NCBI GenBank assembly: GCA_003696775.1
Contig: RFFS01000159.1
Span: 1-50,871, forward strand
Reading direction: 5' to 3'
DNA: 50,871 bases
Source of the DNA: Calditrichota bacterium
Lineage (GTDB): Bacteria > Calditrichota > Calditrichia > Calditrichales > J004
Each line of letters starts with the position of its first letter. Within the stretch, counting starts at the first letter, position 1. A program made the translations under genes and the position numbers. Positions 9,128 to 18,129 of the stretch are shown in pieces. The notes beneath the pieces are model-generated. The model was given only the letters and a program-made list of their open reading frames with translations. It did no database searches and was not told the origin of the DNA.

Positions 9128-10441
9128 TTAGCTTTTATCAAATAACACTTGCGTTGCGCTACGGTTGGCCCAAAAAAGATATAAATTGCCCGACAGGCGC
9201 CCACCCATCAGGGCTACGGCGGCAGCGGTAATTCCCACCCAATCCCCTATCCGGATGCCGATGGTCATGATCAGGGCAATAACCGCCACTTCCAGGATAG
9301 TTGCGTTGCTCACATGCCGGGTGCGCCGGGTTTGCATCTCCACGGCGCGCTGCCAGGAAATATACAAAGTAAGCGCCGGGCCGGCCGCGAGTAGCAATGT
9401 GGGGGGGATGGCCAGAGCGGCCAGCTCCGGGCTTAAACCGTTGATATGCCCATACCAATAGCTGATTAGCGGTGTTACAACGATGATCAATACCAGAAAG
9501 GTTATCACGAACGCCGTTTTGATTACAAAACGGTGCACCCAACGATATCGCTCACCGGAATGGCCCAAAAAGGTGATGGCCACCTCCTGAAAGGATAAGC
9601 CGATACTGCGGAAAATGAAGATAAAGGCGTTGACAACCGGTAATAAAGCCAGCGATTCCAAAGCCATGCGACTTTGACCAATGAAAAATGTCAGCATGGG
9701 CATGGTGGCCAGTCCGATGAAGGTAGCCAGAGCCAGTGGATAATAAAACCGGATAACCTCCGGCAATCCCGGTGCACCGGATCTATTTTTTATAGAGTAA
9801 AAATGCCGTATGGTGGGCCGTGCCATGAGATATGTAGCAGCCATTTCCATAACCACGCCGACGGACAATGCCGCCCCTCCGGCCACGGAACCGGGTAAAA
9901 TCTCCGAATGATAAAACAGTATGGCCGCGCCGCTCATTCCCGCCAGACGGATGATTGTGCCTTGCGAAACGGTACGTGTACGGCCATGAACGATTAACAC
10001 ACCCTGCAAAAAACGCCTCCAGGCAATGGCGCCCGGCCAGGGCAGCATCCAGGTGAGTGTCATACGGACGGTGTCATGCATGGGCGCGTCTAATTTTAGT
10101 AATTTATAAATCAGTAAATCGTATAAAGGTGTGTATAAAACGGTAAGCAAGGCAACGGTTACCCCTGCAATCAGCAACAGAGTAAAGCGACGCAAGGTGA
10201 TATAACTGTCACGGTCTTTTACCCAGCGCGTGGCAGCGGCCATCAACATTATAACCGGGGATTCGGACATCAGCGCAAAGGCGTACGCCACCCCGAAGGC
10301 AGCCAGATTTTGCGTGGCGTCTGTCATACGGGCAATGATTCCGGTGACAAAAGGCCCCTCGGCGGCCATCATCAGCCAGGTCGCGGCCAGCGGCCACCAA
10401 AAACGGATGATCCGGGTCGTGTTCAGAGGTTGATTGGGCAT
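9128..10441 (-). CDS. MATE-fold / ANKH-like polytopic membrane protein
   Basis: The 437-residue product has about twelve hydrophobic segments. It opens with R-F-W-W-P-L-A-A-T-W-L-M-M-A and continues with E-G-P-F, then L-P-W-P-G-A-I-A-W-R-R-F-L-Q-G near residue 133. I recognise this from a MATE-superfamily subgroup related to the vertebrate ANKH (progressive ankylosis) proteins, which export pyrophosphate, ATP or citrate; the bacterial substrate is unknown. The assignment is from memory of the pattern and could instead be a general MATE or flippase-like protein. It lies 38 bp downstream of the CNNM-like gene. No clear ribosome site precedes the ATG. Confidence 0.65.
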   Translation of the reverse strand: MPNQPLNTTRIIRFWWPLAATWLMMAAEGPFVTGIIARMTDATQNLAAFGVAYAFALMSESPVIMLMAAATRWVKDRDSYITLRRFTLLLIAGVTVALLTVLYTPLYDLLIYKLLKLDAPMHDTVRMTLTWMLPWPGAIAWRRFLQGVLIVHGRTRTVSQGTIIRLAGMSGAAILFYHSEILPGSVAGGAALSVGVVMEMAATYLMARPTIRHFYSIKNRSGAPGLPEVIRFYYPLALATFIGLATMPMLTFFIGQSRMALESLALLPVVNAFIFIFRSIGLSFQEVAITFLGHSGERYRWVHRFVIKTAFVITFLVLIIVVTPLISYWYGHINGLSPELAALAIPPTLLLAAGPALTLYISWQRAVEMQTRRTRHVSNATILEVAVIALIMTIGIRIGDWVGITAAAVALMGGRLSGNLYLFWANRSATQVLFDKS

Positions 10442-10479
10442 TAGCGTGTCAAACGGTTTTCATGATAGATAAAAACCGC

Positions 10480-11748
10480 TTAGGATTCCACAGGGGCTTC
10501 ATCCGGATGACGGATAACACGCACGCGTTCGATGCGCCGGCGGTAAACACGCTCAACGATAAACTCATACATCCCCCAACGAATCCGGCTTTTATTTTTG
10601 GGAACCGTTCCGAATTTACCGAGCAGAAAACCGGCCAGTGTATCCACATTTTCCTCCGGTGGAAGTTCAATGCCGTGATCGTTCAGTTCGTCTATGGATA
10701 TGCCCCCGTTTACCAGGAAAACGTTCTCTTCCACTTCCACCAGTTCCGGTGTTTCCTCATCGTATTCATCCTGAATATCGCCCACAATTTCCTCGATGAC
10801 ATCTTCCAGGGTGACCAGTCCGGCTGTTCCGCCGTATTCATCCACCACGATGGCCATGTGAATCCGCTCCAGGCGAAATTCACGCAATAAATCGTTAACT
10901 TTTTTCTGTTCGGGTACAAAATAAGGTTTGTGAGCCAGTTTCATGACATTAAAGTCTGCGTAGCTGCGTCGGCGGATCAGCGGTAGCAAGTCTTTTACAT
11001 GCACCAGTCCGGTTATATTGTCGATGGTGTCCTGATAAATGGGAATGCGCGAATGGCTTTTATCCTTTATCACCTTTAACAACTGTGTTAACGAAACATC
11101 CTCGGGTACACAGACCATATCAATTCGAGGCACCATGATCTCCCGGGCCGTGGTGTCACTCATTTCAAAAATGCTGTGAATCATTTCCCGTTCGTCTTTT
11201 TGCAGGGCCACGCCTTCGTCATCGGCCTCCACCAAATTTCGCAACTCATCTTCGGTCAGGTCGTATTTATTGCGCTCGATGCCGATTTTTTGGGCGGTCA
11301 TGGAAAAAACTTTTTCCAGAAGCAGACTGAGCGGTATAAAAAGAAGGTAAAACAGACGAAAAACAGGCAGAACCCGGCGTATCCATTTTTCGGGATTGTG
11401 CGCGGGCAATTGCTTGCCGAAAATTTCCACTGTCACCACATCGGTCAGCCAGTATAAAAATAAACAACCTGTGAAGCCCCATCCGGTAAATTTCGGAAAT
11501 AATTGCATAAATAAAACCGAAAGTAGCACAATGCGTGTGAGGGTACTCCCTATGACAGTGGTTAACAATACCCGGTTGGCATGCCTTTGTAAGGAGAGTA
11601 TGGTGTTTTTAAAAACATCATCCTCATCGAGATGAACCAGGTCTTTATGATGCAGGCTGAAAAGAGCGTTTTTGGAACCCACGAAAAGAACCGTGAGCAT
11701 AATTCCGCCGAGAATGGCGGCTATAAGAAAGTATGAAGAGGGGTCCAA
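10480..11748 (-). CDS. CNNM/CorC-like transmembrane protein (DUF21 + CBS pair + CorC_HlyC)
   Basis: The 422-residue protein shows the full three-part layout of the HlyC/CorC (CNNM) family. Four hydrophobic segments form the DUF21 membrane domain (residues 1-~165). A CBS pair follows with R-E-I-M-V-P-R-I-D-M and S-R-I-P-I-Y-Q (~200-325), including V-D-E-Y-G-G-T-A-G. The C-terminal CorC_HlyC domain has P-P-E-E-N-V-D-T-L-A-G-F. Relatives act in Mg2+ export or homeostasis; in Bacteroidetes one member (GldE) is tied to gliding. The older name haemolysin should not be taken literally. The start appears to be a TTG at 11748 with AGGAG about 13 bases upstream, a wide spacing; no better start was seen. 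Confidence 0.9.
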   Translation of the reverse strand: MDPSSYFLIAAILGGIMLTVLFVGSKNALFSLHHKDLVHLDEDDVFKNTILSLQRHANRVLLTTVIGSTLTRIVLLSVLFMQLFPKFTGWGFTGCLFLYWLTDVVTVEIFGKQLPAHNPEKWIRRVLPVFRLFYLLFIPLSLLLEKVFSMTAQKIGIERNKYDLTEDELRNLVEADDEGVALQKDEREMIHSIFEMSDTTAREIMVPRIDMVCVPEDVSLTQLLKVIKDKSHSRIPIYQDTIDNITGLVHVKDLLPLIRRRSYADFNVMKLAHKPYFVPEQKKVNDLLREFRLERIHMAIVVDEYGGTAGLVTLEDVIEEIVGDIQDEYDEETPELVEVEENVFLVNGGISIDELNDHGIELPPEENVDTLAGFLLGKFGTVPKNKSRIRWGMYEFIVERVYRRRIERVRVIRHPDEAPVES

Positions 11749-11866
11749 GATGTACTACAGGCTCCTGTACTAATCAAACAAGTCCGATTAAAACCGGCGA
11801 TGCGGAATTTATTATATTATCTATCCATAAACAAAATTATTAAGATAGGGGCATCTATAAATTAAT

Positions 11867-11899
11867 AAAAAAACCCGACGCTTAAAAAAAACGCCGGGT
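11867..11899 (-). terminator. Rho-independent terminator after ahcY
   Basis: An 8-bp stem with one G-U pair (11892-11899 with 11873-11880 as read on the minus strand) is followed on that strand by a run of seven T. It starts 8 bases after the ahcY stop, so ahcY is probably a single-gene transcript separated from the CNNM-like gene. Confidence 0.85.
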
Positions 11900-11906
11900 C
11901 GGACTA

Positions 11907-13271
11907 TTAATATTTATAACTTTCGGGTTTAAACGGCCCGTCTATCGGTGTTTGGATATATTCCGCCTGTTCGGGTGTCATGCGGGTTAACACACCGCCA
12001 AATCCTTCCACCATACCGGCCGCCACTTCCTCGTCCAGTTTTTTCGGCAGAACGGTGACGGTGATCTTTTCCGGAGAAGGGTTATCCGCAAAACGGGCTT
12101 TGAAGAGATGCATTTGCGCCAAAACCTGATTGGCAAAGGAACCGTCCATGACCCGTGACGGATGACCGGTGGCATTGCCCAGGTTGACCAGGCGCCCTTC
12201 GGACAGCAAGATCAGATAGTCGTCGTCGGCATCGCTGCGGAATATTTGATGTACCTGAGGTTTCACTTCTTCCCAGCGCCAGTTTTCGCGCATGTATTGG
12301 GTATCGATTTCATTGTCAAAATGGCCGATGTTACACACCACGGCTCCCTTTTTTATGGTTTGCAGCATATTTCGGTCACATACATTCAGGTTGCCGGTGG
12401 CTGTCACAAGCAAGTCAAGGCTGCCCATGAGGTCGGTATTGATACAATCAATTGTGCCGGTATTGATGCCCTCTTTATACGGCGACACCACCTCATAGCC
12501 GTCCATGCAGGCCTGCATGGCGCAAATGGGATCGATTTCGGCCACTTTTACAATCATACCTTCGTTGCGTAAACTCTGCGCAGACCCTTTGCCCACATCG
12601 CCATAGCCCACAACCAGTGCTTTTTTACCGGAAAGTAGCAGATCGGTCGCACGTTTAATAGCGTCATTCAAACTATGCCGGCAACCATACTTGTTGTCAT
12701 TCTTGGATTTTGTAATGGAATCGTTCACATTTATGGCCGGTACTTTCAGTTCGCCTTTTTCCAGCATTTCCATCAGTCGATGGACACCGGTGGTGGTTTC
12801 TTCACTGATGCCGTGAATGTTTTTTAAAACATGGGGATATTTTTCATGCAACATGGCAGTCAAATCGCCACCGTCATCCAAAACCATGTTGGCGTCCCAG
12901 GGTTGGCCGTTTTTTAGGATGGTTTGCTCGATGCACCAAAAGAACTCCTCTTCGGTTTCCCCTTTCCAGGCAAAAGTGGGTATGCCGGCGGCCACCATCG
13001 CGGCGGCGGCATGATCCTGAGTAGAAAAGATGTTACAGGACGACCAGCGCAACTCCGCGCCGAGTTCCACAAGCGTTTCCATCAAAACTGCCGTTTGTAT
13101 GGTCATGTGAATACAACCGAGAATTTTAGCGCCTTTCAATGGTTTTTCCTTACTGTATTTACGACGCAGGGCCATAAGGGCCGGCATCTCGCGTTCCGCA
13201 AGGGCTATTTCGCGTCGTCCAAAATCGGCCAGTCCCAAATCGGCAATTTTGTAATCCGTGTCTTTAAGCAT
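11907..13271 (-). CDS. ahcY: Adenosylhomocysteinase (S-adenosylhomocysteine hydrolase)
   Basis: The 454-residue enzyme is recognised along its full length: H-M-T-I-Q-T-A near the N-terminus, [18 protein letters not shown] with the conserved lysine, the NAD-binding G-Y-G-D-V-G-K-G loop, and the C-terminal K-P-E-S-Y-K-Y. It splits S-adenosylhomocysteine to adenosine and homocysteine and so keeps methyltransferases active. The ATG at 13271 has AGGAG 6 bases upstream. The longer frame to 13325 adds 18 unlikely residues. No SAH- or SAM-riboswitch pattern was recognised in the 193-bp gap upstream. The next gene on the other strand starts a selenium cluster that includes a methyltransferase. Confidence 0.96.
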   Translation of the reverse strand: MLKDTDYKIADLGLADFGRREIALAEREMPALMALRRKYSKEKPLKGAKILGCIHMTIQTAVLMETLVELGAELRWSSCNIFSTQDHAAAAMVAAGIPTFAWKGETEEEFFWCIEQTILKNGQPWDANMVLDDGGDLTAMLHEKYPHVLKNIHGISEETTTGVHRLMEMLEKGELKVPAINVNDSITKSKNDNKYGCRHSLNDAIKRATDLLLSGKKALVVGYGDVGKGSAQSLRNEGMIVKVAEIDPICAMQACMDGYEVVSPYKEGINTGTIDCINTDLMGSLDLLVTATGNLNVCDRNMLQTIKKGAVVCNIGHFDNEIDTQYMRENWRWEEVKPQVHQIFRSDADDDYLILLSEGRLVNLGNATGHPSRVMDGSFANQVLAQMHLFKARFADNPSPEKITVTVLPKKLDEEVAAGMVEGFGGVLTRMTPEQAEYIQTPIDGPFKPESYKY

Positions 13272-13334
13272 GATTTCTCCTGTTTTTTTTAATATTTTAT
13301 CCGTCGATTTTTCCATGCATCCCAATGGAAGGTG

Positions 13335-13362
13335 TTGAAAAGTACAATCTTTAATCTAATAA
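13335..13362 (+). promoter_or_regulatory. Possible sigma-70 promoter for the selenium cluster
   Basis: TTGAAA (13335-13340) and TAATAA (13357-13362) are separated by 16 bases in the AT-rich gap between ahcY and mnmH. The implied transcript would have a leader of about 95 bases containing the inverted repeat at 13400-13423. The match is suggestive only. Confidence 0.3.
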
Positions 13363-13399
13363 ATCTTTATAAGCGATCATAAATTATTTAACTTAAAAG

Positions 13400-13423
13400 T
13401 TTACCATCGGAACGGATGGTAAA
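13400..13423. promoter_or_regulatory. Inverted repeat between the divergent ahcY and mnmH genes
   Basis: Nine-base arms TTTACCATC (13400-13408) and GATGGTAAA (13415-13423) flank a 6-base spacer GGAACG. The symmetry is perfect. It lies 42 bp before the mnmH start. It is not a terminator for either flanking gene, since both are transcribed away from it. It could be an operator, or a hairpin in the mnmH leader. Confidence 0.45.
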
Positions 13424-13464
13424 AAATTCATAAACAACCCGTTAAAAATCAATGAAAGGCCAAC

Positions 13465-14502
13465 GTGCGGCGCGCTTCCGTATTAGAATACTTAACCCGG
13501 CATTCGGGTCCGATCATCGATGTGCGCTCCCCCGCCGAATTTCAAAAGGGCCACATTAGCGGCGCGGTGAACATTCCGCTGTTAGACGATCAGGAACGTC
13601 ATCAGGTGGGCACATATTATGTCCAAAAAGGGCGGCAACAGGCAATCGAACTGGGTTTGAAGCTGGTAGGCCCTAAAATGGCGGAAATGGCCCGCAGGGC
13701 CGGTCAATTGGATACACTGCCCTTCCGCCGTGTCTATTGCTGGCGCGGGGGGATGCGTAGTGAAAAAACCGCCTGGCTGTTTGAACTGACCGGTATGTCC
13801 TGCGCGGTTCTACAAGGGGGTTACAAAGCTTTCCGCAACGCCATGCTGGATCATCTGCGCGCCATAAGACAGCTTGTGCTCATTCAGGGGCCCACCGGTT
13901 CCGGAAAAACGGAAACCCTGCACAGTCTGGCCAAAAGGGGGTTTCAGGTACTGGACCTGGAAGGCCTGGCCCGGCATAAAGGCTCTGCTTACGGTCATCT
14001 GGGACAGGATTCGCAACCCACAAGCCAGCAATTCCACAACGATCTGTTTATGTGGATGCTCCACTTTGATTTAAGGCGTCCGGTTTTTGTCGAGGCGGAA
14101 AGTGCCTGTATCGGCAAGGTGAATTTGCCGGACCCGCTGTGGCTTAAAATGAAAAACAGTCCTGTTATTCATATTGATATTGCACGCGAAGCGCGCATGA
14201 CACACCTGATGCAAAATTACGGCGGGTTTGACAAGGATGCCCTGATTGATGCCACGACACGCATCCGTTCGCATCTTGGCGGGCAACGGTTTGAAAGGAT
14301 TGTGCAACTTATACGGGAAGATGCCATTCGGGAGGCCATATCTCTTGTATTGGAATATTATGATGCCGGATATGAGCGCGCCCGCGCTCGTCATCCCAAA
14401 CGGGAACTGTTCACGGTCACCCAAAATCATTTCAACCCGGAAGATGTTGCCGCGCACATTGAACACCTGGTAAAGGCAAAAGGATATTTCCATGAAGATT
14501 GA
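13465..14502 (+). CDS. mnmH: tRNA 2-selenouridine synthase
   Basis: The 345-residue protein has the two domains of MnmH (SelU/YbbB). The N-terminal rhodanese domain carries Y-C92-W-R-G-G-M-R-S with the catalytic Cys. The C-terminal P-loop domain has G142-P-T-G-S-G-K-T149. The enzyme exchanges the sulfur of 2-thiouridine at the wobble position of tRNA (Lys, Glu, Gln) for selenium, through a geranylated intermediate, using selenophosphate. The GTG start has AAGG 7 bases upstream; no ATG is nearby. It overlaps selD by 11 bp, which supplies the selenophosphate. Confidence 0.94.
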   Translation: MRRASVLEYLTRHSGPIIDVRSPAEFQKGHISGAVNIPLLDDQERHQVGTYYVQKGRQQAIELGLKLVGPKMAEMARRAGQLDTLPFRRVYCWRGGMRSEKTAWLFELTGMSCAVLQGGYKAFRNAMLDHLRAIRQLVLIQGPTGSGKTETLHSLAKRGFQVLDLEGLARHKGSAYGHLGQDSQPTSQQFHNDLFMWMLHFDLRRPVFVEAESACIGKVNLPDPLWLKMKNSPVIHIDIAREARMTHLMQNYGGFDKDALIDATTRIRSHLGGQRFERIVQLIREDAIREAISLVLEYYDAGYERARARHPKRELFTVTQNHFNPEDVAAHIEHLVKAKGYFHED

Positions 14503-15529
14503 ACCCGTGAAGCTGACTCAATACTCCCACGGCTCCGGATGCGGTTGTAAAATTGCGCCGGAAACGTTGAGCGCCATATTACACACCACCGAAATTCAGG
14601 CCCGCGATCCGCGGCTTTTGGTGGGCAATGCTACCCGCGATGATGCGGCGGTCTATCAATTGGATGATGATCGGGTCATCATCTCCACCACAGATTTTTT
14701 CATGCCCATTGTGGATGATCCGTTTGATTTTGGGGCCATCGCCTCGGTTAACGCCATCAGTGATATTTACGCCATGGGAGGCACGCCGCTCATGGCCATC
14801 GCCATACTGGGCTGGCCCCTGGACAAACTTGCCCCGGCAGTTGCCGCCACGGTTTTACAGGGCGCCCGGTCGGTGTGCCGGCAGGCCGGTATTTCCCTCG
14901 CCGGTGGCCACAGCATTGACGCGCCGGAACCAATATTTGGCCTGGCTGTCACCGGTAGCGCTTTAAAGTATGAATTAAAGACAAATGACGCTGCCCAACC
15001 CGGTGATTTTCTCTATTTAACCAAACCGTTGGGGGTGGGCATCATGACCACCGCCCAAAAAAGAGGGCTGTTAAAGGATGAAGATTTGAAAACAGTGAAA
15101 AAATGGATGCTGACATTGAATGCCGCCGGCCGTTCTCTTGCTCTGATGGAAGGCGTACACGCCCTGACCGATGTCACCGGCTTCGGTCTGTTGGGGCATT
15201 TACTGGAAATGTGTGAAGGCAGCAGCGTTTCCGCGGAACTCGATTATCATCACATTCCCTTGATGGCCGGACTGGAGCACTATATCCAACTTAAAACCTT
15301 TGCCGGTGGCATTGATCGAAATCATAAAAGTTACGGAAGCAAAATCGGCGCTTTAACCGATGAACAAAAAGCGGTTTTGTGTGATCCGCAAACGAGTGGC
15401 GGGTTATTGGTTGCCGTGGCCGAAAAGGACAAAAACGTCGTGGAACATTTTTTAAAAGATAACGGCTGGCCCTGGCAGGCCATCGGCCGTTTACGGCAAC
15501 CAACCCATCCCGTTATAACTATCCGATAA
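14492..15529 (+). CDS. selD: Selenide, water dikinase (selenophosphate synthetase)
   Basis: The 345-residue product is full-length SelD. The N-terminal G-S-G-C17-G-C-K20 motif contains the catalytic Cys17 and Lys20 at the same positions as in E. coli; the residue is Cys, not selenocysteine. The AIR-synthase-like ATP-binding domain follows, with D-D-A-A-V, V-N-A-I-S-D-I-Y-A-M-G-G and D-P-Q-T-S-G-G-L. The enzyme makes selenophosphate from selenide and ATP. It starts inside mnmH (11-bp overlap) and ends 1 bp before the methyltransferase gene. No selA, selB or selC is in the window, so selenocysteine use cannot be judged. Confidence 0.96.
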   Translation: MKIEPVKLTQYSHGSGCGCKIAPETLSAILHTTEIQARDPRLLVGNATRDDAAVYQLDDDRVIISTTDFFMPIVDDPFDFGAIASVNAISDIYAMGGTPLMAIAILGWPLDKLAPAVAATVLQGARSVCRQAGISLAGGHSIDAPEPIFGLAVTGSALKYELKTNDAAQPGDFLYLTKPLGVGIMTTAQKRGLLKDEDLKTVKKWMLTLNAAGRSLALMEGVHALTDVTGFGLLGHLLEMCEGSSVSAELDYHHIPLMAGLEHYIQLKTFAGGIDRNHKSYGSKIGALTDEQKAVLCDPQTSGGLLVAVAEKDKNVVEHFLKDNGWPWQAIGRLRQPTHPVITIR

Positions 15530-15530
15530 T

Positions 15531-16112
15531 ATGTTTGACGAAAATTTCTGGGCATCCTATTACCACGATGATCATTTACCCTGGGATATGGGCAGGGTAT
15601 CGCCACCCTTACAGGCTTATATTGATCAGCTCACGGATACACAGGCCCGTATCCTGATCCCCGGCGCCGGACGCGGCCATGAAGCGCTTTATTTATGGCA
15701 AAAAGGCTTCCGGAATTTTTATGTGCTGGATATGGCCCGACCGGCTCTGGAATATGTGCGCAATCAACTCCCCAACCTGCCTGCATCCCATTTCATCTGT
15801 AATGATTTTTTTAAACATCACGATGCGTATGATTTGATTTTGGAACAAACTTTTTTTTGTGCCCTGCATCCGGATTTACGAAGTCGATACGCCCGGCATA
15901 TGCACAGCCTGCTCACTCCAGGCGGCAAACTGACTGGCGTTCTGTTCACGTTTCCACTGGATGTTTCTCAAAAAACACCCCCCTTCGGCGGTTCCATGCA
16001 AGAATATTCCCGACTATTTACCCCTCTTTTTCGCGAAGTGTCCATTAGCCCCTGTTACAATTCACACCCGGCGCGCCAGGGCCGCGAGGCCTTTATAAAG
16101 TTGGTTAAGTGA
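15531..16112 (+). CDS. TPMT-like class I SAM-dependent methyltransferase
   Basis: The 193-residue protein begins with F-W-A-S-Y-Y and P-W-D-M-G-R-V-S-P-P, the start typical of thiopurine S-methyltransferase-like proteins. The SAM-binding loop I-P-G-A-G-R-G-H-E lies at about residues 43-51, and acidic D-M-A-R and E-Q-T-F-F-C-A-L follow. Bacterial TPMT members can methylate selenium and tellurium oxyanions to volatile or less toxic forms. One base separates it from selD, which strongly suggests one transcript. I infer a role in selenium methylation or detoxification, but a general thiol methyltransferase is also possible. Confidence 0.8.
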   Translation: MFDENFWASYYHDDHLPWDMGRVSPPLQAYIDQLTDTQARILIPGAGRGHEALYLWQKGFRNFYVLDMARPALEYVRNQLPNLPASHFICNDFFKHHDAYDLILEQTFFCALHPDLRSRYARHMHSLLTPGGKLTGVLFTFPLDVSQKTPPFGGSMQEYSRLFTPLFREVSISPCYNSHPARQGREAFIKLVK

Positions 16113-16130
16113 ACAATTTTATATGTTTTA

Positions 16131-16152
16131 CCCGGATTTCATAAATACCGGG
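16131..16152. other. Hairpin between the selenium cluster and the chemoreceptor gene
   Basis: CCCGG and CCGGG arms enclose an inner ATTT/AAAT stem with a 3-base loop and one bulged A. There is no T-run after it on the plus strand, so it is at best a weak terminator for the upstream cluster. It stands 50 bp before the chemoreceptor start. Confidence 0.35.
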
Positions 16153-16202
16153 ATACACTTCGCCGAACATTTAAGCCAACACAAATCAGACAGGAGCTTA
16201 TA

Positions 16203-18011
16203 ATGTTTAATCGTCTATCTTTAAGTTTAAAGATTTTGGTGGTCGTAGGTATAGGCGCATCAACCGTTATTGGCGTCATTGTTTATAATTTTGCGAACGA
16301 ATACCAAAAACAATTTAGGGAATTGGTCTTTGAAAAAGCCAGTACTTTTACGGCGGTGGCGGATGAAACCAAAAATCATATGGCCCGTGTCCATGAATCC
16401 GGAGTATTTGACCAGCAAAAATTTAAAGAAGAAGTGACTGCCGTGCTGGCCCGTAACGGAGATTACCGCGAAACAAAATTCTTCAAGACCATTCCCATCG
16501 TTGCCGGATGGACCGCAGCAGGCAAGGCCGCCAAAAGAGAAAATCTGAATTTTAACATTGTATCCTTTGATGCCCGCAATCCAAAGCACGATCCATTGCA
16601 AGATAAGCAGAACGGCGCTTTCAGGGCTAAAATGCTGGAAGATTTATATAAAAGCGCCCTAACAGGTAAGTCTGACAATATCATGCGCTTAAACGAAAAA
16701 AACAACTCTTATTACTACATGCGGGCTATTAAACTGGAACAGGCCTGTATGCGCTGCCATGGCAACCCGGCCAATAGTCCCACCGGGGACGGTAAGGACA
16801 TACTGGGTTTTAAAATGGAAAACTGGCAGCCGGGGGATATTCACGGCGCATATGAAGTGGTGATACCCAAGGATAAAATCGATGCGAAAATACGCGCGGA
16901 GTTGACGAGCACGGCGATGTTTTTCTTTTTATTGACAGCAGGGGCGGTTTTTCTCATTTATATTGTTATTAAAAAATATATCATTAAACCGATTCATCAG
17001 TGTATGTCATTCGCGGAAGAGATTGAACAAGGCGACCTGAATGCCCGGCTTGATTACGATTCCGAGGATGAAATCGGTCAGTTAACGCAATCGTTAAACA
17101 ACATGGTGGAACGGTTGCGCGATGTGACGGGCCAGGTTAAAAACAATGCCGAACGTGTCAACACCATGTCCTCCGAATTTATCGGCATTTCCGAACAGGC
17201 TTATACAAACGCTTCCAACCTGAATGAAAAATCCAATGCCGTTGCCTCGGCCGCTGAGGAACTCAGCGTAAGTATGTCAACGGTTCTGCAATCGGCGGAA
17301 CAAACCAATCAAAATATAACCATTGTTGCATCGTCAACGGAAGAGATGTCGGCCACGGTTTCCGAAATTTCCTCCAACACCTATCGTGCACAGGAAATCA
17401 CCAATCGGGCTGTGTCGGCGGTTCGCGAAGCCACGCAACAAGTCAACGAATTGGGAGAAGCCGCCGAGGAAATCAACAAAGTGATGGAAGTGATCAATGA
17501 AATCAGCGAACAGACTAAACTGCTGGCTTTGAATGCCACCATCGAAGCGGCGCGCGCCGGTGAAGCAGGTAAGGGTTTTGCCGTGGTGGCCAATGAGGTC
17601 AAGGAACTGGCCAGTCAGACCAACACGGCAATCGAAAATATCAAAAATAAAGTGGAAAACATGCAAAATTCCACCGATGGTACGGTGAAACAAATCGAGT
17701 CCATTAACAGCGTTATATCCGAGGTTAATGAACTGGTGACGAGTATCGCCTCCGCCGTGGAAGAACAGTCAGTGACCACGCAGGATATTGCTTCCAATGT
17801 CAAACAAGCGGCGGAAGGCGTTTCGGAAATGACGCAAAATATTTCCGAGGCGGCCCATGTTACGCGTGTGGTTGCCCAGGATATCGCCACAGTCGATCAG
17901 GCCAGCGGCGATATCAATCAAATAAGTTCGATGGTTAAAACCGAAGCAACCGAACTGACTGCCGTCAGCAGGCAACTGGATGAAGTCATGCGGCATTTCA
18001 AATTGAATTAA
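16203..18011 (+). CDS. Methyl-accepting chemotaxis protein with haem-binding Tll0287-like sensor domain
   Basis: The 602-residue protein starts with a membrane segment (residues ~8-27), then a periplasmic domain of about 200 residues of the Tll0287-like (DUF3365) type with C182-M-R-C185-H186, a c-type haem attachment motif. A second membrane segment (~238-260), a HAMP domain (~260-315) and the coiled-coil signalling domain follow; the hairpin tip is near residues 438-470 ([13 protein letters not shown]). It should sense redox state, oxygen or NO in the periplasm and signal to CheA. The start has AGGAG 7 bases upstream. No che genes are in the window. A strong terminator follows. Confidence 0.9.
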   Translation: MFNRLSLSLKILVVVGIGASTVIGVIVYNFANEYQKQFRELVFEKASTFTAVADETKNHMARVHESGVFDQQKFKEEVTAVLARNGDYRETKFFKTIPIVAGWTAAGKAAKRENLNFNIVSFDARNPKHDPLQDKQNGAFRAKMLEDLYKSALTGKSDNIMRLNEKNNSYYYMRAIKLEQACMRCHGNPANSPTGDGKDILGFKMENWQPGDIHGAYEVVIPKDKIDAKIRAELTSTAMFFFLLTAGAVFLIYIVIKKYIIKPIHQCMSFAEEIEQGDLNARLDYDSEDEIGQLTQSLNNMVERLRDVTGQVKNNAERVNTMSSEFIGISEQAYTNASNLNEKSNAVASAAEELSVSMSTVLQSAEQTNQNITIVASSTEEMSATVSEISSNTYRAQEITNRAVSAVREATQQVNELGEAAEEINKVMEVINEISEQTKLLALNATIEAARAGEAGKGFAVVANEVKELASQTNTAIENIKNKVENMQNSTDGTVKQIESINSVISEVNELVTSIASAVEEQSVTTQDIASNVKQAAEGVSEMTQNISEAAHVTRVVAQDIATVDQASGDINQISSMVKTEATELTAVSRQLDEVMRHFKLN

Positions 18012-18032
18012 TTCCCCTTCGGGCTTTAGTCG

Positions 18033-18057
18033 GGCGGTCTATATGGCCGCCTTTTTT
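18033..18057 (+). terminator. Rho-independent terminator after the chemoreceptor gene
   Basis: A 7-bp stem with one G-U pair (18033-18039 with 18045-18051), a 5-base loop TATAT and a following run of T (18052-18057). It starts 21 bases after the chemoreceptor stop. Confidence 0.88.
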
Positions 18058-18129
18058 ATTTCCTAAAATGCCATTGCCCGTTAAAGATACCATACCTAAA
18101 TTACTTTTTTTTAAACAAAGGAAGGATGC

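Noticed and set aside
13272-13464. SAH or SAM riboswitch upstream of ahcY
   Set aside because: I looked for the conserved core motifs and found none; only the 9-bp inverted repeat stands out.
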